Assembly: GCA_004794785.1 (NCBI GenBank)
Contig: SJOL01005732.1
Span: 67,609 to 131,608, forward strand
Reading direction: 5' to 3'
Length of the DNA stretch: 64,000 nucleotides
From: Opisthorchis felineus
Taxonomy: Eukaryota; Platyhelminthes; Trematoda; Opisthorchiida; Opisthorchiidae
The notes under the pieces were generated by a model that was not told the DNA's origin, searched no databases, and was given only the letters and a program-made list of their open reading frames with translations. Positions 38,501 to 51,700 of this stretch are shown here, one piece after another (positions within the stretch are counted from its first letter, which is position 1; each line of letters opens with the position of its first letter). The translations under genes were made by a program, and so were the position numbers.

Positions 38501-41500
38501 AGGCAGACAACTGAACAATGTGACAGGACAGGTTTCCGGTTTGACCTCAAGCCGTGTCTCTACTGAAGGCCAACCACGTCTGAGACCGATTACCGGAAAA
38601 TTTGCTCCGCAGACAAGTGAAAACATACTGTCCAATCCCTGGTGTAGTCTACGGGTTCTACCACAGCTGCGGAGGTGCTTAAATTAGCATGAGAGATAGA
38701 CGCCTAGTAGAAAGCGTGACCGAAAGTAACTGAAATGTACGTCCCGGATTTTATTGAGGAAAGTCACTATGTCGGAGGCCAAACTGCCTTTTTGGCTAAT
38801 CTGTTACACTCTAGACACCAGAGTAAACGCATGCACTCTGTATCGCCTCTTACTGCATATCGATCATTCCAGTGATTACCAAGGATTTTTTTGATCAGTT
38901 CGTACAGTCAAAACAGTGATTAGCATTAGTTCTCACCCGTGATAGCCTCAAATACTAATCTTGGCATAATTTCTGATTAACTGAGGGAACCTTTTCAGCT
39001 CTGCATTTGGGGCTATAACAAGTAGCTCTACATATTACGGGTGCGGCCTCCGTACACACAACTTTTGATCAGGTAAGAAAAACTGGTTCACTTCACTCGA
39101 ATCCTCCTTGTTATTGTGCCAATTTTCGTTGTGTCTATTTACCAACACACAACTCAGTAGAAACTCAAAGGTGCCCAGCATAAGTAAGAACAACTATAAA
39201 CCATTTGTATGCCCCTCGTGTACCCTTTGACTTGATTAATGCAGGCAGCTAAATATTTTATTTAAGATCGAAAAGCAGCGGTAACAAACAAATGAAGTTA
39301 CGACTGGACCGTTTGACTCAAATTTCCGTTTTCTAAACTTACTCACTCTTGGACTGGCTGCGAAATGCGACACAAACTTCAGTTGTTAGGAAGCAGAGGC
39401 TTTCATACAACATACGTGCTGTCGTCTGTCGTCTTGAAAATCCTCGAATTTCTGTTTGGAAAATGAGTCAGCGTAATGGCTTAAAACTCGGATAATCTCA
39501 GTCTTGAATCTGAGCACCAACTGCCTTACGATGTGTACCAATTCATTGTGTGCAATTTTTTTGATTTTTGGAACCTACAACTCATTCGAAAAATAGAGAA
39601 AAATAGTTGCTCAACTGAAGACAAACGATGCATCCGTCTGAAGAACTAAGTACTGGGGGACGGCTTGAGTAATGCTACATAGAGGTGACTGTGCACTATT
39701 AGGACCAACAGGCTAATCCTAGCTAGGTAGACAAAAACGATGTTTCGTTCTCTTTTTTCAACTGCTTGTATCGTCACATGTTCATCCAAAAGTCAAAGAC
39801 ATGATCCACCTCGTGACAAGTAACTCACGGATCACACACTGGAGTCGTCTTCAGAGCCGAAACATGAATGACCGACTATTGTATAATGAGTAGAAAAACA
39901 CTGTAGTGAGCAGTTACATATCTGAGTGTCATAATCCCGTATACCTCTCTGATGAGGAAACGGCACATTCAACCTTCAACGAACTACGTGCATCTTCCTC
40001 CTAAACTTTGTTATAGGTAGAAGGCTCCGTTACGACTAATGTCAGCCCAGCCAATGCGATTTTGTTAAGCTTACCTTGAAAAATTCAATCTAATGTCCTG
40101 CTTAAACCAGTTTTTAGCTCAGCGAGAAACTGTAGAGGTCAGTTGGCGTTCACTATAACCTCCATAATGTCCGAGAACGCTGCCCAATAGTTAGTCACGA
40201 TTCTGCACGTTGGAAATCAAAACTAAGATCGGAGTGGACGAGAACGTTTATTAGGACCCGAACACGGGCACAGCATTGTTAGTTGTTGTGAAATAGCACG
40301 GTGGTAGACAAAAGAAATCCCTCTTCAGCTTTGTACGAAAAAGGTGCGCACAGCAACCGAGTAATTAAGCAAAACGCAAGTATACGCCGAACTCCAAATT
40401 TGAGTGACCATCGGAAGCGTTTGCTGCTAAATTGGTCTGCCTTTGAATGCGTCAAAAAATATGGTATCATTTTTTTAGAGTTACGACTTCACTAAGAGAG
40501 TGCATATAATTTTTTCCGAGTATATATGCCAAAAGACCAACTGTGTCTCTAGGGGTTTCCGGTTTTTGGATAAAATAGGAACAGCGATTTGTGTAGAATG
40601 TATTCAGAAAGAAATCTCCATACTAGAAACTTATTCTCTTGTTTGAGATATCTTTGGGTCATTTGCTAACCATGGCTCAACTATCTATGCATGATTGCAG
40701 GTAAATAATAAAAACATGTGGTCACGTTGGAAACATTTTATGACCTAATGTTTCTTTTCATTTCATTCCATTTCATTAATTGGGATGCCATTATTAGCCC
40801 TAACAATAGCGAGAAATCTCTCCCCTAGTCCGTACCACAAGAGGTTCCTAGACCCAACTCAAGTTCCTCCAACTCTGATGCTGACAATTTAACCGTAAGG
40901 AACAGCAATTTCACTTGGTATTTGGTGCAGACTGCTTCTCAGACACAGTTATTCTGGTGGTTAGCGGATTTGGGCCGGCATAGCACTGATAAAGTGGGCC
41001 CTTTGTAGTAGTAGTAGTACATTTGTGTTTGCTATACAAATAATCCTGTTTGTAAGTGCATCACAAATTCCAGTCGGGTTTACACAGGACATTTGCAAAT
41101 TACTAAAGACTTCGGTTTTCATGCCCTTCTTGGAGATGGCTCATTCTGTAGGAGATTCTCTTGACATAATCTCTTTGTTCTGTAGAAAGCGTTTTCAGAT
41201 ACCATAGATCAAGCACTTCGAGTCTACAAAGACCGTTAACTCGAAGGGGTCAGGCTTCACATGCATACAGGGTAATGTGTGGCACAAAAGAAGAAAAGCT
41301 TCCTATTTAGGCTACATTCCTGTCTCTTCCCTAAGGGGCTGTTTTGCCGAAAGCAGTTATTTTATCGTTATACGTATGGGTGATGGTTTCCTTTTCGATT
41401 AAATTAATGAGAGCCAGGCATTCGAAAGAACCAACTTGGTAGACCAACCGTTATTCAAAAGCAGGCCAAATAATTTTTCTAAAATTCACTTGTTTACACT

Positions 41501-43383
41501 TCCATAGCCGAGTCACACTGGCTGATGCGACCGAGAACCACTTGTAGCTCTGGCCTCTCATTACTGTGGACTATATTTTCATCGGCTTAGTTGGCTGCAA
41601 TGTGAGCAGAGATGAGTGGCGCATACAAAACTCTTAAAAATTTCAAAAGGTATGGAATCCTAAGAAGTCCTGTGCAGGCTCAAATTTCCCACTTCTGTCA
41701 TTGAAAAGGAGTTTTTTTCAGACCGAGGTTGTGTTGTTCTCAATGGTGACATCAGTTTGTCAGCTCTCACGGCATTGATCAATCAACATCTCAGAAGTCT
41801 GATGTTATGTCACCACACACAATCTCGACACAATCCGATCACCATCCGTATGTTTTTTACCATTCAAAACAGCGCCAAAAACGTTTATTCGTCAAATATT
41901 TTATGATTATGATGACACACCGTAACAGTTTTACGGTGATGATAATATCTGAAAACACCTCGAGCACCACCCAAGCTTAAAAATCATTTGAAATTTTTGA
42001 CTAATGGCATTTGTTTATGCCGTCGTGCACGAGCACGTCAACGTACGGTAGCGAAGTGTTAGGGTTGAGAAATGATGTGCTGTTGATGATGATCATGCTA
42101 ATTGCAATGATTTTCATGGGCCACTTTTACACATCAAACAGTGACATGGTGCACTGCTTCATATGACCTACACTCCGCAGTACCAAAATGGTATCGGTGA
42201 TACCAACTTTGTTTCGTCTGAACAGAAAACTTGGTTTGATTTGGGGGTGGTTTCACTATGATCACAATTTCCATTAGTCTAATTCGCTCGTCTTAGCTAG
42301 GTATTCATGTGCCCATTCATCCATAACATTTTAAAATGGACAGGTTAGGCAGGAACTTACTTTTTTTCGTGTCCACGGTTGGCTGGGTAGGTACTGAACT
42401 CCGACCATGAAAACAAGCAAATGCGTTCGCGTGTACCATTTTGTATAGTGTCGACAATAGTGTCGTATTTTAGAACTGCATATGTTGCGGCTCTGGGACA
42501 GAAAAAGGTAAATGTACCATGACAACCAATCCAGTGTGCTGATCTGGGTGAAATCTGAGCATCGGGTGGTGGGAACTCGTGAGCCAACAGGTAGACATCG
42601 CATCCGCAACAAGAGCTCTCAGTAAGTGAATTTTGAAAAGAAAGTTTTCAAAAGCACATAAACGACACTCCACTATAGCGCACTTATCAAACCGCTCAAA
42701 ATAGGATGGAACTGAAATGTTCTTTTGACTAATTTGTCTTTCAGCTCATCTGACCATCCTGATTCATGCATGTTGCATGCTGATTATTTTGTATGCATAG
42801 GAGGGCGTGGTTACAGTCTGCTCCTGCTCACTGATTGGCTGTAATTATAAACTCATAGCCCCACCAGACTCCATCAAGCCCGGTCTTACCGTGTTTGGTT
42901 CTGCCAATGAGTCATAAAAACATTCAGAGTGGAACTGAAAATAGCAACTGGTTTTGATCAGCGAGTATCTTAGCTTCAACCGCACACTTTTTAGCATTGG
43001 AGGTCACCAAAGACAACGTCTTGAATATTGATCATCAGCTGTGCCCATAGTCATAATCTCGTGATTATCGCCGCATAACGTCTGTCTTCTAAACACTACA
43101 TTGCAGCAACGCAACTTATAAGAATCAGGTCATCTTTGCGATAAAATGTATCATTCCCTTGGAAGATAGATTGCGCGACAAAAGAATGTGCAACGTGATA
43201 ATAGCTACCTGAAAGAACGAATCACATCAGGTTCTAAATGGCGAGCACGTGACTCGGGTATCACTACTAAGATACTCACAGTGAACAGGACATTGACACA
43301 AGAGATTGATGAAAGGCATGATAAACCCAACCGAAAACCCCCATAGTGTATCTCATAATACAGCCGCCTCCTACAAGACATCC

Positions 43384-43405
43384 AGAGAGAGAGAGAGAGA
43401 GAGAG
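43384..43405. repeat. (AG)11 dinucleotide microsatellite
   Basis: An uninterrupted AG array of about 22 bases in intron 3. The Leu/Ser-rich - strand frame across it is an artefact of the repeat. Confidence 0.95.
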
Positions 43406-44399
43406 CGGGAGCGGGTGACAGAACAAGAGAAGTATTACGCCACCCGCTAGCTTATAAATGCCGTCAATTTCAGCGCTAAAACTAGGAATACGAGCATAGT
43501 CGTTGCATGCAATCTAACCACTCTAGTAGTCTCTAGCATTTACATGGGGAATGTCTCACCACTTATCTCCAAATCTTCGACGTCTGATGTTTAGACGCGG
43601 TGTAACTCATTGTAGAACCTAAACCGAAGTGCAAAGCCATCATGCATCCACAGAGTAGATTTAATATTTTCAGCCTGAAAGCCATGGAGCTACATGTTTC
43701 CACTTATGGCCCAAAGTGCAAATGCCCTGTTTACGCTTTCTATACAAATTTTTGAACGCTCAGTCGGGAATTAAGCATTGTCTTCTATTCCGCTGATACA
43801 ACATACCGTCCAAAGGAAGTCCTCGGTATCAACTCCCATAGTAACGTCAATAAATGTGCTTCATAAAACCCCGGTTTTGACCACTCCATAACTTATCCAA
43901 ATCACCGAAGCCAACTGATCTCAGCTTCATTTTTAGTGTGTTGCAGTGACATTGAGCTAGTAACTCGTGTCTATTATGGGAAAAATCCCGAATTAAGATA
44001 CATCCAACACGAGGGATGAGAAGCTTGTCAGGAGCGTTTTCACATGCAAAACAGGTCATTCACCTAAAGGTTTAACTATTTCCGTTCTTGCTTTAAGTCT
44101 GGTTGAAACTGTGCCTACTTAAGTTATAGATAGAAGAAACATCGTGCGACCGATTACTATCCTCCGGCGTTCAGATGTGACAGAGTAAAAAAACGTCAAA
44201 AAAAGTCAAAAATTCCAGCCGATTCAATACATAAGACATACACACTGCAATTCGAACATTTCGGTTGGCCATCTGGTAATTTTCCTCTGGGCTTTCGACC
44301 TTTGACGGTAAGGTGGACTGTGAAGTTGGAACTTCTTCAGACTCAGAAAGGTTTGAATGTCACCGAACTCATCACACTGAGCACCTTCTGCCCGCTGTC

Positions 44400-45595
44400 T
44401 TGAAGAATATCAAGAATTCCTCAGTCACAGCCTGCCTAACCTATTTACGTCTATTCGGGAGAAAGCTGATGGCCAAGAAAATTGGAGTCAGTCAACAGGG
44501 ATACCCATCCTCCAAAAGAGTACTCGTTATGAGTGTAGTAACTACAGGGGTAACACTTTGAATCCCTTCGTAACACAGCTTTAGAGTCAGCTAGTCCTCG
44601 CTATCTTAGAGCGATACGCAAAATCTTCACCCATAAGCGACATGCAGGATTTCGACCGAACAGAGGCTCCATCGACCACATCTTCGCACTTAGTCGGGTG
44701 TTAGAGCAGCGACGTGCGTACAGACGATAAAAAATCCAAGGGTACGCTGAATTCCGTCAGTTGGTCCAGCTACATTTGCTCAAAAGCGGATGCCTCAGAA
44801 TTTCCTGAACATAACCCGGTCCTCATTTTCATATGTTCAGATAGCTGCTGGTGATACCCTTGTTGATCTGTAGTATGCAAAAAATTTGTTCTGATCTTTG
44901 AAGACGAAGGCAAAACACAAGCACTGCTGACCAAACTTATCAACATTTTTAAGAATATTGTCATGTTCTAGGAATGCACAGTCCTTCACCTTGTCCCCTG
45001 CAACTTAAGGAAAATGCAGGGGGTTATATAGAGTTTTACATACCTCACAAGTTGTATTTGCGCCACAGAAAATGTATCTGATGGAGGAAAATTTTTAAGC
45101 TCCATATCACGTTTGCCAGTTTAGGATATTTGTGGTGACAAAAAAGACCATCGGGTCCCAAGGATAGCAAGTATCAGCCTACAGTGAGGGATGTATTGTT
45201 GTCTGATTGCCAGGCAGGCCTATACGAGCAGAATAACTGGTGCGTTTTCGAGTTCGTGGTTACCGGTGTCTCAGAGTTGTTGCTGGTTCTACGTACTGTC
45301 AACGAAGTATGCAGCAGGTGCTTCAATGGTGGAGAACAAGCAGCAGTGCCAACTGCGGCGGCTCGGCCATATACTACGCATGCCAAATCATCGTCAACGG
45401 GAACGAATATTGTTCTTTATGCCTCTTTCACTGTGGTTCAAATTACCGAATGGACACCATGTGTAACTTGGCAGTGGGATATGAAAAAGACAATGAGGGG
45501 TTGGGTGTTGTCCCGTTCCCTTTCCAGGACTGGGTCCTCACGACCCTCTCTTTACTTGGCTAGAGACGACAGAGACATTGGTACTAATAGATTGC
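44400..45595 (+). pseudogene. Heavily decayed LINE reverse transcriptase copy
   Basis: This is an older relative of the element at 15.5 kb. Scattered frames give CSNYRGVTL (44.53 kb), DHIFALSRVLEQRR (44.68-44.73 kb), VLIFEDEGKTQALLTKLINI (about 44.89-44.95 kb, the segment just after the YADD box), then FASLGYLW (45.12 kb), TVRDVLLSDCQAG and LRRLGHILRMPNHRQRERIL (45.35-45.41 kb). Together they run from the N-terminal palm to the C-terminal tail, interrupted by many stops, frame shifts and apparent deletions. The central palm motifs between 44.74 and 44.88 kb are missing. No function is expected. It sits in intron 3 in the sense orientation. Confidence 0.8.
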
Positions 45596-45759
45596 CTGAT
45601 TAAGCTTTTTGGAATATATGCACCGAAGAATACTTACGGTAGCCATGTGCCAGACCCCTTTATCGTCCAGTCTTTTCATTTTCCAATTCGAAGCCTTGAA
45701 GCTGATCAAATAAAATTAGTGGTCGCATCTCAACGAAGCATCATTGTCAAAAATTATGC

Positions 45760-45960
45760 TGCTATCTCTGATGATGTCGATAATAATGATGTTGGTGATA
45801 ATGATGATGGTGTTGCTGATGGTGATGATGATGACGGCGAAGTTGATGACCTTGATGATAATGGTGGTAATGTTAACGACGCTGATGGGGAAAAGAATGG
45901 TGGTGATCATAAGGAGGATGATTTCGATTATTTCGATGGGACGTCCAAGAACAAGCATAT
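45760..45960. repeat. Eroded GAT-type trinucleotide repeat
   Basis: A 200-base stretch of GAT, GGT, AAT and GAC triplets, no longer perfect. On the + strand it stays open and reads as an acidic Asp/Asn/Gly/Val-rich peptide within a frame running from about 45578 to 45985. On the - strand it reads as an Ile-rich peptide. The triplet composition and lack of splice context argue that it is a decayed microsatellite rather than an exon. It lies 170 bases after the end of the LINE copy at 44.4-45.6 kb. Confidence 0.85.
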
Positions 45961-46284
45961 GAAACTTAGATTTACTGGATTCTAGGTTTGCCTACAACTT
46001 GACGTAACGGCTGACATCCTTTTGGTGTCCGAATCACAGTAGAGCAAGAGTGACCTTTCTTCTTTACTTTAAATCAGTGCCGATGAACTTAACCGTGCCT
46101 TGCTCGTTTAGACACTAATGAGTCTAAACCAGCTATTTTGTGGCTGATCAACCAGGAGTGGATCTGTTCGACCTCAAGCCATCGGATCCAGTAGGCCAAT
46201 AGATCAGTAACATCTATAACCAGTCTGATGAGAAAAACTTCCACACAGCATTTCAGCCCTTACGAAATTGTTAAATCTCCCCGA

Positions 46285-46545
46285 TTGCACATTACCTGTT
46301 TCGCCACCCTCCAGGGCTATGAGGTAGACGCAGTCCCCAAATTGTAACTAACCTTGTTTTCTACATGGACACGCAAATGGCAAAATATGCTCATTTGCAA
46401 ATGGACTTGGTGCTTTCACGAAACTCGACCAAAACCCGGCTGAACATCTTGTTTACGGTATTCTTCTACTGTATTTGCTCCACAAGGACCGCCTCATGTT
46501 TCACGTGACACAAAGTTTGAGATGTAGATGACGACGTATCACGAC
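46285..46545 (+). repeat. Dispersed repeat (family 2), long copy
   Basis: It starts with ACCTGTTTCGCCACCCTCC and GAGGTAGACGCAGTCCCC, which match the start of the copy at 55.0 kb. It continues with TGCTCATTTGCAAATGGAC, CCCGGCTGAACATCTTGT, TTACGGTATTCTTCTACTG and GGACCGCCTCATGTTTCAC. This is one of two copies carrying the TTTCGCC head and so helps to define the 5' part of the unit. Confidence 0.78.
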
Positions 46546-48769
46546 TTTACTTATAAGACTGGTAAAATTCCATGAAAAGGCAACCTGCGTAAGTAGCACC
46601 AGCACGAAGGCAAGGTAGTCTATCCATTTGAACAGACTACAAAATCTCTGTACTTTGTGGCAATACTGTGCTACATATTGCTCGATTGGAGCTAGTCATC
46701 CATTTGTCAATGCTGTTTAACGACAACGAAGCAGCTCACCAACTAACCCGTTGTTCCCAACGGGGATGATTCTTAGAAAGATATCCACAGCTAATTTCAA
46801 GCGTGAAAATCCGGCATTTTCCAAAGCGGGAATTGTGATGGCAGGCCACAAATAGTAATCCAACAAGTTTGCTTATCGCCCGTGATGCAGCATAGATACT
46901 TTAAACCTACGAATTGCTATTTTGGCGGTCGAAAGCCATATGAATGAGTGTAAATGAGCAGATGGATACCACCTGTGGGATTGCCGGTATAATGAAAAAG
47001 AGAGTTCAGATGTTAGCTGCGCGGCCTTGATTAGTCGCAAATGACTTCTTTGGGTATGTTGAGCACCTCGAGTTCCTTGTGAGGCAAGAGACGTCACTTG
47101 AGATGTTGATAACTGAAAGCAAGGACAGACTGAAAATGCTTGAGACACTATGCACTATTTTGCAAAGTTTGTAAACCCACCGGTTGTTTTCCGGGAGAGA
47201 ATCAGCTGCAACTCTGTTGGAATTATTAATTCACCTAGGCCGAAATCGGCGGCACTGTTTGGATTCTGGACAAAGAGGAACTCTTTTTTCACCACATTCG
47301 CCGCATAACGCCCATCCCACTTTCCTACCGACAGAAGTATTTCTCGTATTTGAAGGCTACTGAAATATATATTCCTTAAATTCTGAACCGCCGAACTTGC
47401 TAGTACGATAGAAGGTTCGAATCAAGCCTCTTGCTCACGCCTCATTAAGAGGGACTACTTAATAAGTGGAGAGTTCTTTAGAAGCAGCTTTGTGGACTGT
47501 AAGTGGGTAAGCAATCAGTGATATCTGTAATTTACGCAGAGGAAAGAAGTGGGCAGTATTTATGAAACATTGGAACCTTTTGCACTATTATCCCTGTACA
47601 CTTCCTATCTGTACGATAGCACCAAATGCAAAGCTGGGCTTAAATTCGCCCACCACAGATTCGGCCTTTATGCCATGGCTAAAGAAAGTTTATGGAAAAA
47701 GCCCTTCTTTTGAACATAGTGTAACTGCCTGAACTCAGTATCTTATGGACACCAGCGACAGACATTTCTGCTGGGGAATTATATGTGTGAATGGGTCATA
47801 GAATTCAACCATCTTTTACCTGCTTCACTCATAAACCTCAGACTACAGAGGTTTAGGAGAGTAAGTCGCCCTACTCCTTGTTATTGACCAACAAATCGTG
47901 AAGCCCCGGCAGGTACTATATACTTCCTGGTATCACAAATCGCAAATTGTTGCAAGCAAGTTTCACAGCAAACATGAAAACGCTGCCTATCAGTAGAAGT
48001 GTAGTTATTTTTACGGTGATTTAACATCACAGTTCATTTGGTCTTCAATGTTAAAAAACCTCTGCCAAGCGAACTGCTCTCATGTTCAGGCCATAAAACT
48101 CCTGAGTAGAATGCATTTAATTTTTGAAGCATGAATTCAGGATCAATTGTGTGAAGTCGTCTTATAGCCGGAAACTACCTGGTTTCTGATCTGCATTTAT
48201 TTTGTAACGATTGGAAGCATTTCAGCTACAGGACGGACATGGTGAACATGTTGGAACTTTTCATATTGTCGGTTGCCATGGCTCACAAGCAAACAACGAG
48301 ACGAATCTGCTTCCTTTTGACTACAAGATGGTATCCACTCCTCTTGAAAGGCTGAATGAGATCAATATATCTGTCATACCTCTTATCAAGCCAATTCGAT
48401 GGTGCGGTTTTTTCCAACCACTAAAGGATAGACCAACTTTTCGAATTTGCCTGCAACAATCAGAATGTACTCTGAAACAAACGAGATCATTCGGATGTCG
48501 GTCTGTTTACTTTCGAAAACAGCAATTAACACTTCGACAGTGTTGATCGGTGGCGTAATCGGAGGATATGATCTGTGAAAGAATCTATGTGAGCGAGGAC
48601 AACTGATTTTGTGATATTACTCTTTCGGGATTGCGCGCACTTTTCGCGCCGATCAGCACTGCTGTTGTGACAAACATTGGTTTAAAAGAATGCACCTCCC
48701 ACAACTTAGGGTTGCGGATTCCCCAAAGTGTGGGAAGCGATCGATAGTTTAACATTCAGTCACTTGAGC

Positions 48770-48798
48770 CACTGCATTTTCCATGGGAAAATGCAGTG
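48770..48798. repeat. Perfect 13-bp inverted repeat with 3-base loop
   Basis: CACTGCATTTTCC is followed by ATG and then GGAAAATGCAGTG, the exact reverse complement. Pairing stops at the next base on either side. It lies in intron 3 with no adjacent gene or known element. The stem is too short for a typical microRNA precursor. Confidence 0.9.
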
Positions 48799-51700
48799 AG
48801 CTTCAAATCATTCTTATCTGGCTGAAAGGCCACATATGCCAGTCGCTGCAGTCACTGAATTTCTCCTAGAAACAGGCAACAATGAATGGTGATTCAGTTT
48901 TAGTTTAATTGGCATAATTATGTAGTTGTAGAAGAACGTCGATGGTCAGAACAACAGATTCTAAACCTAAAGTTGGTGTTTGTAGACCAATCGTGGAGAG
49001 AGGGAGAGAGGGTCCATCGTCTGGATAAGAAATTCCGGATCTGCATATAACTCGGTGGCTTGTTAGACCCAGACCCGGTAATAATCGCTGTCACAGAGAG
49101 AGCTTCGTGCAACGGTATAGATGACAATAAACTTGGCTTTCCTTGTTTCATTTCATTACACAGATTCATCACTACCACAGTCTGTGTCATGAAAATGTCG
49201 TCACTCAACCATTGGCTTTGGTGTGTGGAAATTTTCTTCGGCAGTTGGCCTTAGTTACTATGGAATGCAAAACAGTACGCGTCTTACTGAATGTCAGGTC
49301 TAAAGAACAATACTATTGTCACCATAGAAATATTTTCGGACAACTGATCCACATGTACTTTGTCTGGTGGAAGACAATCTGGGGACCACATGTTACTGTG
49401 GTTGCCATAACAATAAGCATTATCTTTTCCCTGTTGTTAAAGCTTTGTCATATTCACTTAGGAAAAACTGGAATCTAACAACGTTTGTTGATTAATTAAA
49501 ATGTGGACATTTGGGCGGAAATACCAAACGAACGGACAGTCTTTTATTTTTCTCATTTATGTAGGGGGAAAATGCGGGATAAGATATAATTACTTCTTGA
49601 ACTGTACAGATGCCATTAATTGATGTCTGAATTAACAAGAAACTTGTTCTACACAAAATGTGTTGCTCAGCAAGCAAAATCCGACCTGAAAAGTTCAAGC
49701 AGGCTCCAAAGTAATTGTGTGCTTGTAATCAAATGCCACAACCATGTCCGCCATATTACCCCACCTGTGACCTTTTGATTTTATGACTGCGAGTTCTTAC
49801 TAATGCGGGAATATGATCTGAGGCTAAAACACGTCTTCAAACCAGATTACTCAAGTCGGTATTAGAAATTATGTGGTTAGAAATTAGATGCTTGGTTTTG
49901 CAACAGGGACTTCTGGCGAAACATTGAGCACCAACAGCTACAGAGGCTGTTCACAAGTGCATATATGTAACTATAAGAATACTATTGTTGGTGGGATTTG
50001 CACAGCTATAAGCTGAATAGAATTTCACCCAATTCTTGAAGAGTACGAGGAGTAGTAGAAAACCTATAAGCTATGGTAGTCTGGTTATCTTTTGTAGGCC
50101 TGGCTGGGTTGAACGTAGTGAACTATGGTGACCTCCGTGCAGTTATTGTTTGAATTGTCTGGGTTTGTTTCCATATGAAAACACATTTGAAGGGTTTGGT
50201 ATATAAAAAACAAATTGTCCACTTGTACATGTTTGCTGTGGGGGTTTTCAAATGTATGCAGGATAGTGAAGCATCATTTGGAACTCTGGTGTTTCTGTCG
50301 ATTATAGAGAGTGACGTACGCAATTATTTACATGTTTGAACATTAAACACACGTAAAGCCGTGTCAAAGCGACACAACTTCCCCAGTCATATTCATTCCC
50401 TTGCTTGATAGCCCTACCCCTCCTGCACTCTAGGTTGTGATAAGTTAGATGAGAATTTTCTATGGAAGAGTAGCAGCAAGAATCACAAAGCTGACAATGT
50501 CATTTGACTTGAGCATAATCGGTACCGGTTGATCTTGTCTAAAATGTAGTACTAATTTGCATGGGTAGTATTGAGAACACTCACACAGTCTACTTACACT
50601 ACGTGGACTATGCTTAACTTCCTGATAATTCCTATGTACCTGGCGTTTGCAGCGCCAAACCCTAACCATGAATCTTATTACGAGGAGAAAATGTCGGTTG
50701 GTTACAGGGAAAAGTTATAGGTTACGAAATTCAAGGTCGTGGCAATCGCAACCAGACGTATTAGCAAATATAACACCCCTTATTAAGCCTGCAACACAAC
50801 CGGGCCTGAGGTTTACGACCATTTCCTAACTACTGCTTAAGCATCTGTCTCCCTAAGCTTCAAGTGGATGTGCCATTCAGCTTTCACTCCACATTGTAAC
50901 ACAGTGTGCTCCGCCAACAGAAACTGACATTCAACATTCCCATAACCTTTTTAGGCAAAATCCATATTGGCTTAGTCGTCTTAAAAATATGGTTGGAAAA
51001 CGTCATCGGGTACTTACTTAGCAAGGTGTTCAAGCCAGCACTAAAAAAGTGCACTCAGTGGGTTTCGCTGTCTTGCTTGAAGTGGGTTACCTGCAATGAC
51101 TCCTCTGAATTTTGGCCCAAATCATACAACACCTAATCTTAGAAGCCGCCAACGGCGAATGTAGACTGAGATAATCGTGACAGTCTTTGTTTAAATTAAG
51201 GTCCATCAGGCAGTTCAAGATCTCATAATTTATAGTGACCCTGTACACTATTATTTGGTGTCTTATCTCCGCTAATTAAAGTAACCCTGGTGGAACATAG
51301 ATGGCTTAGGCCAATAACTATGAAAGGTTGACTTTGCAGTCATTGTACTCCCGCAGGTTGCCAACTGCATATTGCGTAGTTGCTGGTGCCACACTCCAGC
51401 ACATTCAGTTTGCTTCAATTAAATCCCTCAACAAAAGCATAGAAGCATGTGGATTCTCTCTTACGTTATCTGTGGAGTTCTATTACAGGTAATCACCGCA
51501 GTTACACGCAGAGCTTTCGCTTGCTTTCTAAAGTACTTATCCATTACATCCACGGACAGATAAACCCGGATGCTGCGTCTAGTCACCAGTTGCTTGTCTG
51601 TTTACCTAAACCATAGCAAACTGATCCAGATATTGTACTGCTCTAAAGGCAACTGTATGCTGAACAATTGTAGTCCACTGGGTAGAAACGTTTCAATTTC

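Noticed and set aside
38390..38690. Overlapping open frames on both strands
   Set aside because: Neither has splice sites, a recognised motif or a partner exon. Mutually overlapping frames of 80-95 codons are expected by chance in a window of this size.
48211..48546. A 111-codon + strand frame
   Set aside because: No ATG start, motif or good splice junction was found; nothing supports a gene.
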